A DNA stretch of 7,393 nt, taken from assembly GCA_026991005.1 (NCBI GenBank), contig JALXCH010000160.1, positions 1 through 7,393 on the forward strand. Reading direction: 5' to 3'. Origin of the DNA: Calditrichia bacterium. Its GTDB lineage: Bacteria > Calditrichota > Calditrichia > RBG-13-44-9. Positions 6,801-7,393 of the stretch are shown here, in pieces (position 1 is the stretch's first letter; the number at the start of each line of letters is the position of its first letter). The translations under genes were made by a program, and so were the position numbers. The notes under the pieces are model-generated. The model saw only the letters and a list, made by a program, of their open reading frames with translations, was not told where the DNA came from and ran no database searches.

Positions 6801-6948
6801 TGATGTTTTTGACAAACGTTTCCACCTCCTCCAACTGCGGGAGGTAAAACATCTGAATATTGCGAAAAAGGATATTATTCTGCAAGAACGAGAAAATGTC
6901 GCGCCTGGGGTAGCTTATAATAATTTTAAAGTAACTATCTTCTTTCAT
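3889..6948 (-). CDS. Soluble multi-sensor histidine kinase (receiver-like, 3x GAF-like, PAS, HisKA, HATPase)
   Basis: This is a 1019-residue two-component sensor kinase. It should autophosphorylate on a histidine using ATP and pass the phosphate to a response regulator, which is not in this window. Residues about 5-125 look like a receiver fold (ELILLYIDRDA, KVFILSSKI), but the paired acidic residues after strand 1 are missing, so this is a degenerate receiver or similar fold. A Gln-rich linker follows (128-136). GAF-like domains occupy about 145-295, 305-465 and 485-645, the third being clearest (LLIVPIETRKKIMGYLLVQ). PAS is about 653-775 (IIYLNPAFERLVGL). HisKA has the H-box HDLRSP with His788. 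The ATPase part shows the N-box NNLLSNALKFTP (902-913), the G1 box DTGPGIP (943-949), the F-box VFDKYEQ and the G2 box GTGLGLSI (973-980), so it looks active. There is no membrane segment or signal peptide, hence cytosolic. The signal is unknown. The ATG at 6948 has only A-rich sequence before it and no Shine-Dalgarno. It lies 217 bp after coaX. Confidence 0.95.
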   Translation of the reverse strand: MKEDSYFKIIISYPRRDIFSFLQNNILFRNIQMFYLPQLEEVETFVKNIKPELILLYIDRDALINPDSRKFLNTSVLEDVWKVFILSSKISFEQFRELGEFRHAFVLPETTSYQVITSNIRTIIEHIQQQQQEKQEVAYKENLLRCSYIIQHENNLKSLFERLTQILPKMLPYDYWAIFSFDAENSQVTHFTQFIPPHRRNVAILTPRLEEMARGWVQTRKSLRLSREDDPALFRKLWEWGWEVRQLILTPIVHESIVVGGLLLGDTRERIVYTSHLEFIQQLSNLLKDRIYDLMFSRRSGEEFDRFAEQLLDERLSEERIIQLTCQELNQIARAEKTIFWQISRGFGLLFPKYVYGAGAQEGSASNERFMLYLTRDSHLNQLVSGEEIRLISDLPSQNSFDPTTVSAFQRLNYHHILVAPVRVAQEELGAFIISRRAEAPPFGDWEKELVRNLLSRVQKVLTDARIVKEAQVKLKQLARIFELGNEIKLDLNLEEILNRISHSIRRTLGWNDVAILRSEPFQRRFKLVNKMGFDQRKELPFDIEKPVGAKKLEKFLLNCRRISHSYFYDSSPLSGNGTLANLEEDTITEWNEADLLIVPIETRKKIMGYLLVQDPVDRLKPSEDKVVALEYFANQAAVAMENSLLYENLRTSEERYRTLAETMSLALVTCTSRGNIIYLNPAFERLVGLERKALLKQPLHKFFSSESQTRLQEIVKQVLTRGSKGNPVENVELELISTSGETIPVSTFVFPFYRQRHRIGYFLVLNDLRVIKKLERLKADFNSMIVHDLRSPMNVIQGFIELIRSGVVGEINAEQEELLDIAKENVKKVLTLIDNFLVASKMEVGRFSIEPKVGEINSLIERIEEGHQILAKNKNITLKTELNRNLPLLYFDSLRIEQVINNLLSNALKFTPEGGEIRITSEFYRKEIKGEEKMFVRVGVHDTGPGIPPEKQKTVFDKYEQVDSEMYLKSAGTGLGLSICKEIVHLHGGDIWVESEPGKGSHFYFTLPIEPSIDKYLK

Positions 6949-7165
6949 ATGCGATTGTTTTTTTTGAAATTTAATAAGTCCGGAAATGGGTTCAAAATAT
7001 TTTCTGAAAGTTTTTCAATTTCTTTTTTTCATGAAGGAGGCTGCCAATCTCCCGGGTAGAAGGAAATTTCGGAATCAGGAATGCTGGGCAACCTCCGGAA
7101 TTTCCTCCGGTTCCTCCCGGATATTTTAACCCAACCTGCACTTTTGCTCTGATAAAGGAAATGCC
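6949..7165. other. Gap between coaX and the kinase with an imperfect inverted repeat
   Basis: No gene is seen in these 217 bp. aggaaatttcgga (7061-7073) pairs with tccggaatttcct (7094-7106): 13 positions around a 20-nt loop, the one imperfect pair being T-G on the plus strand. No T-run follows in the coaX direction, so it is a weak terminator candidate. Overlapping it, three cctcc(c)gg units (7092-7098, 7104-7110, 7113-7120) give three GGAGG-containing motifs on the minus strand with no start codon after them. AT-rich sequence from 6949 to 7030 may hold the kinase promoter, but no convincing -35/-10 pair is found. Confidence 0.45.
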
Positions 7166-7393
7166 CTATCGGTTCAGCAAAAAAATGCGATACAACCCAT
7201 CCAGAACCAGATGAGGGACAAATTCTTCGATGTAGCGGGTACGGGGTTGAATCAATCGCGCCAGTCCCCCGGTGGAAACAACCCGCGGCTTTTCCCCCAA
7301 TTCTTCCATAATTTCTTCCAGCAGTCCGTCAATCATGCGAATGGTTCCCTTCAGGATGCCCACCTGCATGCTTTCGGTGGTATTTCTTCCGAT
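7166..7393 (-). CDS. coaX: Type III pantothenate kinase, C-terminal 75 residues
   Basis: Type III pantothenate kinase phosphorylates pantothenate with ATP to 4'-phosphopantothenate, the first step of coenzyme A synthesis, in the cytoplasm. The frame is open at the window edge and ends with TAA/TAG-type termination at 7166. Two conserved C-terminal blocks of this ASKHA-fold family are visible. IGRNTTESMQVGI opens the visible part, matching the family's pattern of IG, NT and a following MQSG-like helix. VVSTGGLARLI then PHLVLDGLYRIFLLNR matches the usual TGGLA and LxLDGLxxxxxxN ending. The family is about 250-260 residues long, so roughly 180 residues including the N-terminal phosphate-binding and catalytic Asp motifs lie outside the window. 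The internal ATG at 7369 is not the start. No frameshift or damage is seen. Confidence 0.92.
   Translation of the reverse strand: MGRNTTESMQVGILKGTIRMIDGLLEEIMEELGEKPRVVSTGGLARLIQPRTRYIEEFVPHLVLDGLYRIFLLNR

Noticed and set aside
7015..7031. Five-codon leader peptide (MKKRN) upstream of the kinase
   Set aside because: No ribosome site at a suitable distance, no terminator/antiterminator pair and too short to distinguish from chance.

Overview
The window looks like chromosome from a bacterium of the FCB superphylum, most likely Calditrichota, Ignavibacteriota or a relative. The main reason is a protein ending in a type IX secretion (T9SS) type A sorting domain that opens with YPNPFN. Weak or absent Shine-Dalgarno sequences and AT-rich intergenic DNA full of degenerate repeats fit this. 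No assignment below superphylum is secure. Every supported gene is on the minus strand, so transcription runs from high to low coordinates.

Layout from the upstream end: the C-terminal 75 residues of type III pantothenate kinase (coaX, 7166-7393, cut by the window edge); a 217-bp gap with an imperfect inverted repeat; a 1019-residue soluble multi-sensor histidine kinase (3889-6948) built as receiver-like, three GAF-like, PAS, HisKA and HATPase domains; a strong hairpin 4 nt after its stop, then a repeat module ending in a terminator-like hairpin; a probable promoter; and a two-gene operon (2858-3580 and 2055-2861) joined by an ATGA overlap. The first operon gene encodes a Tat-signal protein with a T9SS C-terminal domain. 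The second encodes a 268-residue protein that I do not recognise and that has no signal peptide. A second repeat module with a terminator-like end follows the operon. Then comes about 1.1 kb without genes, packed with several repeat types. Last is an exported, probably beta-barrel outer-membrane protein (1-716, 3' end off the window) with its own sigma70-like promoter.

The two most interesting things are these. (1) A Tat signal and a T9SS sorting domain sit on one small protein that is translationally coupled to a signal-less partner. This suggests a co-export (hitchhiker) pair routed through Tat and then T9SS. (2) Four copies of a multi-hairpin repeat module lie at 1212-1300, 1662-1744, 1797-1928 and 3700-3803. 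Their stems differ in sequence between copies but keep pairing, with small loops (often TTC/GAA) and similar spacing. Two copies sit at the 3' ends of transcription units and end in hairpins followed by T-rich tracts. Neither point can be proved without database searches or experiments.
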